In this document: positions 49,089 to 60,582 of the stretch, piece by piece
Numbering within the stretch: position 1 is the stretch's first letter
How the letters are laid out: every line of letters begins with the position of its first letter
NCBI GenBank assembly: GCA_027625915.1
Contig: JANTQA010000017.1
Coordinates: forward strand, 248,001 to 312,000
Reading direction: 5' to 3'
Source: Anaeramoeba flamelloides
Lineage: Eukaryota; Metamonada; Anaeramoebidae
Length of the DNA stretch: 64,000 nt
Translations under genes and position numbers: made by a program
The notes under the pieces: model-generated
Seen by the model: only the letters and a program-made list of their open reading frames with translations
What the model was told of the DNA's origin: nothing
The model's database searches: none

Positions 49089-50858
49089 TTAAAAACTTTT
49101 AAAAAAGTTCAATAAAAAAAAAAACGAAAAAAGAAGAATAAGAATATTTGATAAATTTGTTTTTAGCTGGTAAGAATGACTGGCGTTATTAGAAGATGAG
49201 TTACTTGGCGAAGGAGTTGGCAAAGGAGAGTCTTCAAAAGAATAAACTAATTTAATCATCTGATCAGTTTGAGAACTTCGTTTGCTTCGAAAAAAAATAT
49301 CTGTTTGAGCGCCATCTTGTGGTGTTGTTGAGATTGATATTGAAAAAAATTTTGGAGAGTCAAGTGATTTAAGATATGACAAGACATCTATTTGTTGAAA
49401 ATTATCAACGTCTGGTTTGAAATAGCAAAATACCGGATCCAGTCCGTGTGGGAGGTTTGAAAAGGTGACGTCTGTTTCTGTCCAATCGTCCTCAAATGGC
49501 CGAACCCTTACATACGCATCGAAATCGGCGTTAATCTGATACGGCTTTATTTGAATAGCGGCATATGTAATACTTGAGAGATCGATTTGTGAAAGATTAA
49601 ATTTAACAATTGCAATTCTCTTGTATTCGATACCCGACGACCACTTAACTCTTAAAAAGTCATCGCTTGAAAAATTTTGATCCTCATTATCATCGCCGCC
49701 TCTGACATAAGAATCTTCAGAGGGCACAATTGATTGGGTTTCTTTGGGATCCCATTGTGGGTTGTTACACTGATACAGTTCAGGGAAGGGTTCTTGAACC
49801 ACTTGAATCTGATCCCAGGGTATGCCACTGGTTGAATCGCGAGTGAATCCGTCTGATGGCGTTTGTTGATCACGAACAAGAAAATTCCAATTTGTGTCCG
49901 GATCAGAAGGACCGATCAAGGGTTCCCAATTTGCTGTATGGTTTGATTCCATCATCAAGACAATGGCCTCACTGGGAGCGCCATCAACTACATACATCCC
50001 ATAGTCCCTTAACGCCGTGCAGTAAATTTTCAGGAATCTTTTTTGCTTATCTTGTTCTTCAACTGTAAGGTCCCAAGATTCTCTAATGGGAACAGTCCTC
50101 GCGTCGCAATCGACACTAGGTTTAAGTCGTAATCTCATCCCCATTTCAATTGCAGAGCTTGGGGTGCATGGCGGGTTTTCACAGTCGTTGCAGTTTTTTG
50201 GTTGATCTGTGGCGATCGCAGGATAGCGATACGTATCGGTCATATCGCAATTGGAATATGCAAACCGGAGTGCATGTTTAATTTCGCCACTTTCAATCTC
50301 TTCAGCTGTTATTAAACCAGCCCACGACAGGCCGCTGCCAGTTCCATATCCTAAAAAGGCATTAGCGTCTGATGACGTTTGGTCCTTGTTTAAGATCTTT
50401 CCATCATTGTTGTAATGGAACAAGCCACCACCATTGCCCGTGATCTTTTGTTGGCTATGGTTAATTGTGTTCTGCCAAATTCTCAGCTCTACTTGTTGCC
50501 CATAATCAAGATGGTTTTCGTTCCGAACAAGAAGCGGCGAATCAGAGCCTGTTCCTTCGACGGCATTGGCTGGCATCCTGATCCGACACTCATCAAAATT
50601 TGAATCAACTGTATAAATGGGATCACTGTCTGTGCCATAATAAACTGGCGGGACTTCTTTCACATTCGCTAAATAGATCTTTTTATTCTGCAAATTGGAA
50701 TTGAATTTATTGACAACAGCATCAGAGCGCTCGTCAAGTGGTGTGTTATCGGGAATCTTACGGTTGAATGTCCAATTGGGGTTGTATGGCACAAAGGCAC
50801 AACTATGCAAAATGAACGGTATTAGAAGTAAAATGGAGAAACACAAGGAAAATTGCAT
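49089..50858 (-). CDS. Secreted, probably GPI-anchored protein: bacterial-type domain plus DNRLRE/CBM96-like module, 589 aa
   Basis: Residues 1-21 are a signal peptide. Residues ~25-355 match a family I know mainly from secreted actinobacterial proteins: NRKIPDNTPLDERSDAVV near the start, GSGLSWAGLITAEEIESGEI with HALRF (174-199), RYPAIATD, GMRLRLKPSVD (240-250), ALRDYGMYVVD (282-292), IPWDQIQVV (346-354). The biochemical role of that domain is not known to me. Residues ~375-541 resemble the DNRLRE (CBM96-like) carbohydrate-binding fold: SEDSYVRGGDDNEDQNF, KRIAIVKFNLSQI, DDWTETDVTFSNLP. A Ser/Asn/Pro-rich stalk (543-562) and a hydrophobic terminus (567-589) without a basic tail look like a GPI-attachment signal. 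There are no introns, and GC is higher than the surroundings. I infer a surface glycan-binding or glycan-acting protein, possibly acquired from bacteria. Confidence 0.8.
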   Translation of the reverse strand: MQFSLCFSILLLIPFILHSCAFVPYNPNWTFNRKIPDNTPLDERSDAVVNKFNSNLQNKKIYLANVKEVPPVYYGTDSDPIYTVDSNFDECRIRMPANAVEGTGSDSPLLVRNENHLDYGQQVELRIWQNTINHSQQKITGNGGGLFHYNNDGKILNKDQTSSDANAFLGYGTGSGLSWAGLITAEEIESGEIKHALRFAYSNCDMTDTYRYPAIATDQPKNCNDCENPPCTPSSAIEMGMRLRLKPSVDCDARTVPIRESWDLTVEEQDKQKRFLKIYCTALRDYGMYVVDGAPSEAIVLMMESNHTANWEPLIGPSDPDTNWNFLVRDQQTPSDGFTRDSTSGIPWDQIQVVQEPFPELYQCNNPQWDPKETQSIVPSEDSYVRGGDDNEDQNFSSDDFLRVKWSSGIEYKRIAIVKFNLSQIDLSSITYAAIQIKPYQINADFDAYVRVRPFEDDWTETDVTFSNLPHGLDPVFCYFKPDVDNFQQIDVLSYLKSLDSPKFFSISISTTPQDGAQTDIFFRSKRSSQTDQMIKLVYSFEDSPLPTPSPSNSSSNNASHSYQLKTNLSNILILLFSFFFLLNFFKSF

Positions 50859-53800
50859 TCAAGAAATATCGAAAACAAGAAAAAAAAGTTTGATTTTTCC
50901 AACTCAAAAAATAAATTCCATAAAATTATTATTTTGCAAAATTTCAATGTTCTAATGAGCATTTTTCTTGTTTTGTTTCTATTGAAACTCACTTTTTCCA
51001 TTTTTAGATTATTTTCATTTACCCAAAACAATTTTTTCTTGTGGTTAGTTTTTACTGTCAAAGATTAGACTTAAAAAACTTCAAAAACTTTGGAAATTCC
51101 GTTTTTATTATTGATCAATTCAAAATCTTTGCAAAAATTTAAAAAATATATCCCATTTTCATGACATAGATAAAATTATTGGGTAAACTTCAACCAACCC
51201 ATAGGGATCTTAATTAAATATTCCAAATTTATCAATTTTGACACTTGGCAAAAGTAGATTATTTAAAAATCCCAAATATTGATAATTAATCGAGAAAATA
51301 AACTGAAATCGAAAAATTAATTTATGGCAATTATTCTAATGAAAAAAAGATAAATTTCTTATTAAGGACTACGTTCCCACCCTTGAGGAGGGTAGAGTAA
51401 TTGTGTTATTTCACTTTTACTTCACACAAAAAATTTGTAAACAGAAGAAATTGTACACACAAAAACAGATTTTTTTTCATCTCTCTTTTAAAGGAGACTT
51501 TTTTTCTTTGTTTTTCAATGAAAAGGAAAATTTTAAATAACAAAAAAAATAATTGTAAAAAATGGATTTTGGGGATTTTCAAGTACATATTCAATTTTGA
51601 GAACATTTCAAACTTGGAAAAGAAAATGTAAAAAATGTGTACTACATCCCAAGAAAATAGTGTGAGTTCCGAAAGTTGAAATGGAAATTCTAAAATATTA
51701 AAATCAAAATTTTGCATTATCTAACTAGGCAAAAATTGTGAAAATTGTTGAAATTGTGAAAATTTCACTTTTTTTCTAAAAGAAATTCTCCTTGGGTAAA
51801 TAGTACGTAGATTATGGAACTCTTTCAAGGGCGATTTTATACATTATTTCACTGTTTTCACCTAAAAATGTAGTTCTTAAATCGTGATTTTGCAAATAAA
51901 CCCCAATTCAAAATTTTTAACACACCAAAATTCGATTTGTGAAAAAAAAAACTTATTTAATCACTTCTCGAAGATTTACCAAATTAGAACCATTCACTAA
52001 TTGAAATGTTAACACCTGTTTATAAATTACAATACTCACAAAACAAAAAATAAATAATTATCAATACAAATAAATCATGGGTGTGTTAAAAATTTTGGTG
52101 AGAGCAAAACAAAAAAATACATTGGTAAATTGGTTTAAATTCTATTAGGAATATTGATCGATCAAATGGTTAGATACTACCAACTAATTTTATTTGAGTT
52201 CTTCTATTTGGAACAACTTGACTTTAACATAATGTCTATCATTGAGAAAAATTTTGATCCAACCAAGCAAATTACGTAATTCAAACAATGAAATGAAAAC
52301 AAAAACTAAAAGATGAAAAAATGATTTTCATATTTTACAAAAATCAAAATTATCTCCAATTTCAATGAAATTGTATTATTGTGATTGTTTGGAATGTTTT
52401 AGCTGTGTGGAAAATTTTGAATTTTAGTTTAATTTATTTTTATATTCATAAAATAATAATTTTATTTTCTTGATATCTTGTATTTGGATAATTGTATTAA
52501 ACATTAAGATTTCAATTTGGTATCTGAATAGGAAAAAGTTTTTTTACAAAAATAATTTACTTTTATTTTAATTGATATTTCTTTAACAAAAACTCCTATC
52601 TCAAATTTCAAACTCATTTATATGTTTTAAAATTGATAAAATATAATTCTCATGTTTTAAATTCAAATAAAAAGTTAGATTTCCTTATCCAGTCATTTTC
52701 TCGATAAATTATCAATATTTGTGATTTTTAAACAATTTACATTTATCAACGTCAAAATTGATAAACTTAAATTAATTAATTAAGGGTCCAAATAGAAGGT
52801 AAGGGTTACTCAAGACTTTATTTCTTTGTCTTGAAAATAAAAAATATTTTTGAAAATTTTCATTAATATACTAAATTGATTAATAATAAAAAAAGGAATT
52901 TTCAAAGTTTTTGAAATTTATGTGTTTAGATTTGATTGTTATTTCTTCCCCTTGAAAAAATTAAAGGATAAAAATCCTCAATTTTCTTATTGTTATTTAT
53001 TTCACCCGAAAGCTGTTTATCAAAAATAAGTGATTTTTTTTTTTTCAACAATAAATGAAATTGAGAATTAGTTTACAAAAGTTTTTATTTTAAAAAGATT
53101 TTATCAATTATTACAAATAAATATTCAATTATTATACACATATCTATATATTAATCATACCTAAAAGAATAATAACGTCTCACAAGTAATGTGAGTTAAA
53201 TATATGCCAAAGAAATAATTATAAAATAATTTAGAAAATACTTTCTTATGTGCTGTAAAATTATCTTCTTTTTAACTAAACTCGTAGGGCGAAAGTGGTT
53301 AAATGAATTTGAAATACACAATACAAATTTAAATTATTTGTTTTGGTTTAAGAAATTAAGATCTAATCTGGTAAAAATAAAATAAATTTATTTAGCCTGA
53401 TTACTTTTTTTTATTTTCTTTTTTGTTCTATTTTAAATAATCCTTTTTAATCAATTAATCATTAAGAGTAGAATTAAAATAGAGTAAAAACATTAAATTT
53501 AAATTATTTATTAGGACTTGATATTAATAAAACACTTTTTTGAAGAATAAAGTGTCTAAATATCTAATTTTAAGTATTTTTTTATACTATGATAAACTTG
53601 GTTAGGGGGTCGAAAATTAATAACTTATTGTATATAAACCTCATTATTTTTAAATATAATTTATTTTAATTTGTTTCAACGGTCATATAAACCTAGGCCA
53701 ATATGTAAGGATGGTATGTGTAATGTTTGTACAAAATTCTGTCAGAACACACGTCCTTTTGGTTAGGTCACTTAAATGTTTAAAAATAGTGTTTTAATAA

Positions 53801-56208
53801 GAACTATACAAAATAAACAGAACTTCACCAATTGTTATTTTACAAAAAAAAATTTTACAATTGAAAAAAATGTTAAATAATATGTCTCAATATACGGGGA
53901 TGATGTTTTTTTAAAGCAATTGTTTTAATGAATATAGAGAGCTAAATTCGATTAGAATATTGTTAAAACCAACCCCTGATTCACTATTTGAGTTCGACAT
54001 ACCCCCATAATCTTTTATTGGTAATCGAAAAAAAATAAAAAATTTTCAAAGTTTTATTATTTTGTAGTTACTAAAATCAAAATCATTTCAAGATCTGTTA
54101 ATAAGGGTTTGAGTTTGCTGGTTTTTCTTCCAAAATTCGAATAAATAACCAAAATCATTTTATTTCTTTTTAAAAATTGAAATTTCATTTAAAATTTTTT
54201 TCTTGAAAAAATACAACTTCTGTTTTTTTGTACCGAGTGGAAAACACTCCACCTAACAAAACAATTTTTAAACCAAAATTGAAATTAAACTATTCTTTCT
54301 ATGTGTTGAGAAAATAAATTGCTCTTTTTTGTTGTTTTCTTCAACTAAAAAAAGATAAAAGATAATTACTACCAAACATTCAAGCTACAAACAGTTTTAT
54401 TCCTGATGTTTATTTGTAATTTTTAAAATCCACTTTGTAATAAATAATCTCAAAAAGTAAATCAAATTAATGAAAATGAGTACCAAATCCCCGATGTCGA
54501 TTATGGATTTAATTTTTGGGATAAAAAATTCCACTTCAAAAAAGCAATTAAACACGACTTTCTAGTCTTTATCTTCCCTTTCTTCCGTTTTATACTTTAG
54601 AATTCGAAATTGAAATAGTTGTTTTCCCAAAAAATTATTCCAAAAAACTATTAAATACCTTCTTATTTTTCGAACAATTGTAGTATTTCAAGGTATTCAA
54701 GTTTTTTATTACAAATAAATTTTGTATCAATCTCTTATGATCAAAAAACTGAGTATCTAAACTTTTTTAACCTTTTTGAATTCAAATTTTATTCAGTAAC
54801 TCTTCGTTCAATTCCAAAATAATAGATTTTTAATTATGTTTTCCAAAATAAGCAAAAAATGTTTCAGTTTTTTCTCTTTGAATTTTTTTCTTTATTAATT
54901 TATTGATCGACAATTCCCATTCAATTTTTAATAATAACATAAGAGCGAATATTATTTTTGATGTCAATTACTGGTAATTAGAAAAAATAAAAAATACCGA
55001 AATTGGAGCGAAAGACATATAATGATAAGAAAAAAATAATAAATAAAATTATTAACCTCATGATTTAATACTATTGGAATGAAAAGACCTCGATTAAAAA
55101 TTTAGGTTTATTTTTCCTCTATTAGGAATTAATTTGTTGTTTTTAAAAAGATATAAATGTTTGTGTGAGTTTCTTTTTTTAAAAGTGCTGATCATTAAAG
55201 TGGGAACTTTTTTTATAACCTCAGAATGACGTTCTATATTTTTGAATTTTTAGTATTTCTTCATTCAGTAATAATTCCTCTTATCTTTGAAATGTTTCAA
55301 AAAAAAAATAGTAATATTTAAAGAGGTGTGTTACTATAGTTGTTGTTGGGTGTGAGTTGTGAAGATTATTTATAATCTCTCTCATTGAAAATTCATTTTA
55401 TTTTTAATATTTATTTGTCAAAAATTACTTTTGATTATTAAAAAGTTTTTAATTTGGAAAATACATTAAAAAACAGAAATAGAGATAAATAAAATACTCA
55501 AAATGTATTCTACTGAGATGAAATTGACTAAGTATATAAAAAAGAATTATTTCAGATATCTAATAATAATATATATATTATTAGATGTTTTTCGAGATAG
55601 AAAAATGGGATTATTTTTACAATAAAATCCCTTTAATGAATATTTTGAAGAACTGAATATTCCTGGCATTTTTATTCTTATAATTCTAGGAGTATTTGGG
55701 ATAATAAAATCAAATATAAATTTTTATTAAAATTGGTAAATTATTAAAGAATTTCCAAAAAAATCGAGGTAGGTCCAATTCTTGAACCTTTTAACATTGC
55801 CGTATCTTCTTTATCAATAATCTAAACAATTTTTTACATAAAAAAAAAAAATGATTCACTAAAAAATCCATAAATTTTGAATCAAAATTAATATCTATCA
55901 AAGTTAAATTTTGATATTATATCCATTTTTAATGTATTAATTTGAAAAAAAATTACAACATAAAAAATTCTAAAAGTAAAAAAAAATAATAATACTAAAT
56001 AAAAAGTTTGATTTTATTAAAAGAGATGGTAATCTAAATAGAACCTTGTCAAAAAATTATGATTAAAATGAAATTTTACAAATTTATTTTGAAAAATAAA
56101 AATATAAAATATCAAAAAATTCATTAGAGAAAATGAATCCATAAAAATATAAAAAATAAAAATAAAAAAATAAAAAATCTGAATAATAATAAAAAAAAAA
56201 AAAAAAAA
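50859..56208. other. Large AT-rich spacer, no supported gene
   Basis: More than 5 kb with only short frames. A Cys-rich plus-strand scrap near 53690-53765 (RPICKDGMCNVCTKFCQNTR then a stop) and a hydrophobic minus-strand frame near 54420-54590 (IKSIIDIGDLVLIFINLIYF) are the most protein-like pieces. Neither has a start, splice context or family match, and such lengths are expected by chance in DNA this AT-rich. The upstream end should contain the promoter of the 589-aa gene. Confidence 0.4.
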
Positions 56209-59022
56209 TTATTTCAATTGGAATTGACAATAGCTAACTGTATTTTTAAAATGAGTAGTAGCCCAAACACCAGGGAAATTTTTGGAAAATTTTTTTGCTT
56301 TATTCAGATTTTTTGTTGAACAGAAGATTAAAACAGGTAAATCACATTTTAATTGCTTTCTAATATATAATAATAAAGCCTTTGCATTATACAAATTACT
56401 CATAATACGAACTTTAAATCCAGTATACCAACCATATTCTTTTATGAAATCTTCAATAAATTGGTGTGATTTTTCAAGATCAACAACATCAATTTCTTTC
56501 TATAAATTTTTAATAATTTGGAATGATTTATAAAAATAAAATAAAAGTAAAAATATTAATGAATATAAAAATAAATTGGAAATTAAAATATATAAAGAAC
56601 AAGATATCATCAATATTTACAATTTATACAAAAATCAATTAAGATAAAGAAAAAAATAAAGAAAAGAAAAAAAAATAAAAATTACGTATTGGGTTTTTTT
56701 TTTCAAAGTAGGTGGGAATGCGTATTTTATTCTAAATTTTTTAGCTCTTTTAACGACCATTTTATTATCTGTTTTACGTACATCCAGCCATAAAATATGT
56801 TTTTGTTCTTCGGCTTCTGTAGTTATTTGGTTTATATACCCAAAATGTGTAAATGTCATTCCCTTTCCATATCTTATAGTTATTTCTGCAATGGTTTTCA
56901 ATATGATCGAGATATTGCCATATTTTGCCTTGCCTGGGTCACGGATTACTCTATTAACATTTAATTCTAATTCCAAGAGTGCATCGAAAACAGCGTTTTT
57001 AGCATAGATGCCGCCATAATTTTTGCGTGGGTATTTTAATTTTGATAAAATATAGACTCTTTGTTCGATCATTAGTGATCTTAACCTTTTGAGTTTTTTC
57101 GAATTATATGAAATATTTTGGCCGTGCTTTTTAGTATTTGCTATGAATAAATTTTTAGAAAGAATTGGAGGGGGGTTCAAGGTCATTGCTCCAAACATTC
57201 TACAGCATCGATCTAAAGCTGTGTACCAAATATTTTTGTAATTGCCTAAAATGATCAATTTTCTTGCATATTCTGTTCTTCTACAATAAATTAAAGCTGG
57301 GATTTGACAGTCCCATTTATCACGAATTAATGGTATTAAAGTTTGTGCTGATGTGTTATTACAAATGATTCTTGAATGTAGCCAATTCTTTCGGTTGTTA
57401 AAACGATCATAAAATCGTTTTTTCAAGTCTTCTTTATTGTAGCGATCCATCAGAATAATTTTAAGATTTGGACATACTTTAGAAAAGGTTTCAATGACTT
57501 TCTGGTTTTCTTTGTTATCATCAAACCAGTATAAATGTGGCTTTTGTTTAAGTTCTTCTTCTTCGTTCTTGTCATCATCATCTTCTTCCTCACTTGATTT
57601 TTTTTTTTTACCTTTGTTTTTCCAGATTGATTTATAATTCAAGTTATAAAGTGCTAGGAAATGATAGAATGACATATTTAATTTAAATTTGAGTAAGTAT
57701 AATAACAATTTCCTTGGGCTATTGCTCTTATCCAAAATGATATTTCCAATGAAATTATAAACGATTGTATAATGCTCTTTAGTTTGTGGTATGTTCAAAA
57801 TGTTAGTATAAATATCTTTAATAATTTTTAATCTTAAAGCCCAAATTTTGGAATCAGATTTGAGTTCAATTGCTTCTTCTAATAATTCTATTAATTCTTC
57901 TCTTGAATGTTGTTCATTTTTATTTTTATTTTCATTTTCATTTTCATTTTCATTTTCATTTTCATTTTCATCTTCATCTTCATCTTCATTTTCATTTTCA
58001 TTTTCATTTTTATTTTTATTTTTGTTTTCAATTTGTATTTCCTTCTCTTTTTCCAATTCGTTAACAGTGTGTTTTTGTTTATTTGAAATGGAAAGTTCTA
58101 AATCATCTTCACTATCACTATCATAAACTAAAATAATAGGTTCCTTTCTTGGTTTAATTCCAACACCAATTTCATCAAGTTCAATGTCTTCTTCAAGGTC
58201 ATCAATTTTTTTTCCTTCAAATTCAAGTTCATTGTTTTCTAATTCATTATTTTTATTTGTAAGATCAAGATTTGGTTTTGATTCAATTGAAGTAATAATT
58301 GGAATTTTATTGTTTCCATCTTTTTCTTTTTCTTTTTCTTTTTCTTTATCCTCATCCTCGTCTTCATCAGAAGAAGATAATAAGAGCTCATCCTTTAAGT
58401 CTTCTTTTTTGTTAATCTTATTTTTTTGATTGTCCATCAATTTTTTTAAGAAAGAAATAATTTCTTGATTCCCAGATTGTTCGGATAACATTATAGGAGT
58501 CAATCCTCTTGTATTTTTTACTAAGGGATTAGAATTATATTTTAATAAAAATTGAATACATTCAAGATGTCCATACATTATTGCTAAATGCAATGGGGTG
58601 TCTCCATTATTATCTTGAATATCAATTTCGGCATCATTTTGAATTAGTAACTTTAATACATTAACATGGTTACCTACAACAGCCAAATGAATAGGTGATG
58701 CGTTTCCTCTATTTTTTGGGTTTTTTTTACATCCATTTTCCAAAAAGATTTTTAAAGTGGATTCATTGCCATCTTGACTTGATAAATGGACAACAGTAGA
58801 TCCATATCCAGTTTTCAAGGATAAATTTGCATTTTTTGATAGTAAATATTTTACAAAGTCCCCGTCCCCAGATTTTGCTGCAAAATGAATTGGTGCCCAA
58901 TTTAATTTTGTTTTTTTATTAATTTCGGCACCATTTTCAATTAATAATCTTGCACATTCCTGTTGGTTTTCACTACATGCAATATGAAGTGCTGTTTGTG
59001 TTTTGTTTGTTGGTAAATCGAT
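56209..59022 (-). CDS. Ankyrin-repeat protein with two C-terminal receiver-like domains (5' end incomplete)
   Basis: Exon 59022-56686 (779 codons) joins exon 56499-56209 (96 codons plus stop) across a 186-nt intron (donor GTAATT, acceptor TATAG, phase 0). Residues 1-190 (counted from 59022) carry six ankyrin repeats (TALHIACSENQQ, APIHFAAKSG, TVVHLSSQDG, SPIHLAVVGN, TPLHLAIMYG, TPIMLSEQSG). Residues 190-490 are acidic and low-complexity, with an Asn-Glu/Asp-Glu run at ~331-372. Residues ~490-615 and ~740-875 are two copies of one alpha/beta domain: LYWFDDNKENQKV against ILWLDVRKTDNKMV, SRIICN against VRIMSN, IPALIYCRRTEYARK against LPVLIFCSTKNLNKAK, NIWYTA against GVWATT. This resembles a degenerate response-regulator receiver fold; I know no named family. 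The frame has no ATG before residue ~69 and starts at an acceptor (attag), so 5' exons exist. Confidence 0.8.
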
Positions 59023-59117
59023 CTAATATATATATTTAGTTTTATCATGTTAATAAAAAAAAAAAAAAGTAAATTGAGTGTGAGAATATAAATTTCTAAA
59101 AAAAAAAAGAAAAATAC

Positions 59118-59457
59118 ATTGATATTGGTAATATCTTTTAATAAATTGATGTATTTATTCCCTTTTTCTTTTGAAAAATTGTTTTTTTTTCACAAAACAA
59201 GAAAATTTTGAAAAAAAAATAAATTTGAAATTTGAACAAGAACTCTTGATTCAGCATACTTTAGAGCCAAAAAATATGTTCAGAGTGTGTAAAAAGGTAT
59301 AAAAATCAAACTTAACAGCAAAAAGCGTCAAAAAAAAATACGAAAAAGTTAAAAAAGAGTAACAAAAACGTGTGTCATAATTGTGGTTATTTTTTATGTC
59401 ATCTAAACAATTATTTAGCTTGTAAATAATAGGTGAAAATTGTTTAAATTTAAACAT
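59118..59457 (-). CDS. Candidate 5' exons of the ankyrin/receiver-like gene
   Basis: A 50-nt exon 59167-59118 (after CAAAAG, before a GTATTT donor) encodes KGNKYINLLKDITNIN and joins in phase to the first ankyrin exon across a 95-nt intron. An ATG frame starting at 59457 (MFKFKQFSPIIYKLNNCLDD) can join it in phase if a GTTTTT donor at 59369 is used. That donor is weak. The second exon is plausible because its end reads as the tail of an ankyrin-type unit; the first is only a suggestion. Confidence 0.3.
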
Positions 59458-59459
59458 CT

Positions 59460-60582
59460 TATGTAAAAAATTTCTGAAAGTTCAAACTTCAAAATGTTAA
59501 AGGAAATATAAAAATCTTCGATGTTTTAGTCTTTTATTTTCAATAAGGCCAGTAAGAAGAAAAAACTATATTAGTTGGGTTTATTGATTATTTCACTTTA
59601 GAATTTATTCCCATTATTCAATTTAAGTGTGTATAAAGTGGATAAATTCAATCAAAAAATATTTTATTGTATTTTGGAAAGTATTTTAAAATCGCTTTTA
59701 AAAAATTTTTAAAAGGGCTAAATAATTACGTCTAAACACAAAAACAGTGATCTCATGAAAAAAGTGTTATTTTTATATTTTTCTATAAAATTTTTATCTA
59801 TTGATTCGATTCATTGAGTTGATCAATTTTGTGTTCAAAAGTTTACTTTCTATTAAGTTCAAATAATTAAATTAAAATTATACTACTGTTATTTTCGAAT
59901 TAATAAATGAAAAGTTTTCTTTCAATTTCCAAAATGAATATTAATTATTATTGTTACAATCAAATTAGCAGAGTAAAAATTTTGTCTTAGATTTAACTAT
60001 GGAAGTTTCATTTATTGTCTAAAAATATCATTTCTAAACGATATTGTAAAGATCTTTTGGATTTTCTTCAACTTATAAACTAGAAAAATATTTTGGGATG
60101 TGAACCAAAAATTTTCATTTTTTAATTGAAAAATAATAGTATTTTTGAAAAAGTCTTTAAATTGAGTCTTTTAAGAATTTGATTTTTATGGATGGAAATC
60201 CACCAAAAAATAATTACTTTTTCAAGAAAATTGACTTATTATTAGTCTTGATTTTTACACGGTGTGACGTCCTCTAATTCTGTTATTAGTAATAAAAGTA
60301 ATCTGAACCAACCACAAAATATCAATCTTCCTAATGGAAATTCAAAATGAGTGACTTAAAATTTTTTGATTTGAGTATTGGAAAAATTGATCACTTGTGA
60401 ATGATTACCTAAGGAACTAACTATTAAAAAAATAAGAAAATGTGTTGAATTTTGAACTTTTCTGAAAAAAAAAAAAAAAAAAAAGAGGAAATTTCCAGTA
60501 ACAACCGAAAAGAAATAGATCGAAAAAAAAAAAAAAAAATAAAATAAAAAAAAAAGGAGAAAATTGAAAAAAAAAAATTGAA
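59460..60582. other. AT-rich spacer between two ankyrin genes
   Basis: No gene recognised. Several A-runs at 60461-60560 precede the stop of the next gene. The two ankyrin genes are on the same strand, but their repeats differ in sequence, so they are not a recent tandem duplicate. Confidence 0.5.

Noticed and set aside
53665-53765. Cys-rich fragment (KDGMCNVCTKFCQ)
   Set aside because: Spacing suggests a zinc-binding piece, but it is ~30 residues with no start, partner exon or second copy.
54420-54590. Hydrophobic minus-strand frame of ~55 codons
   Set aside because: Composition is what AT-rich DNA yields; no start codon or family pattern.
57848-58429. Ser/Phe-rich plus-strand frames opposite the ankyrin/receiver-like gene
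   Set aside because: Antisense shadows of the Glu/Asn/Lys low-complexity tract of the real minus-strand gene. The same reasoning removes frames opposite the repeats in spastizin, SMG1 and the calnexin tail.
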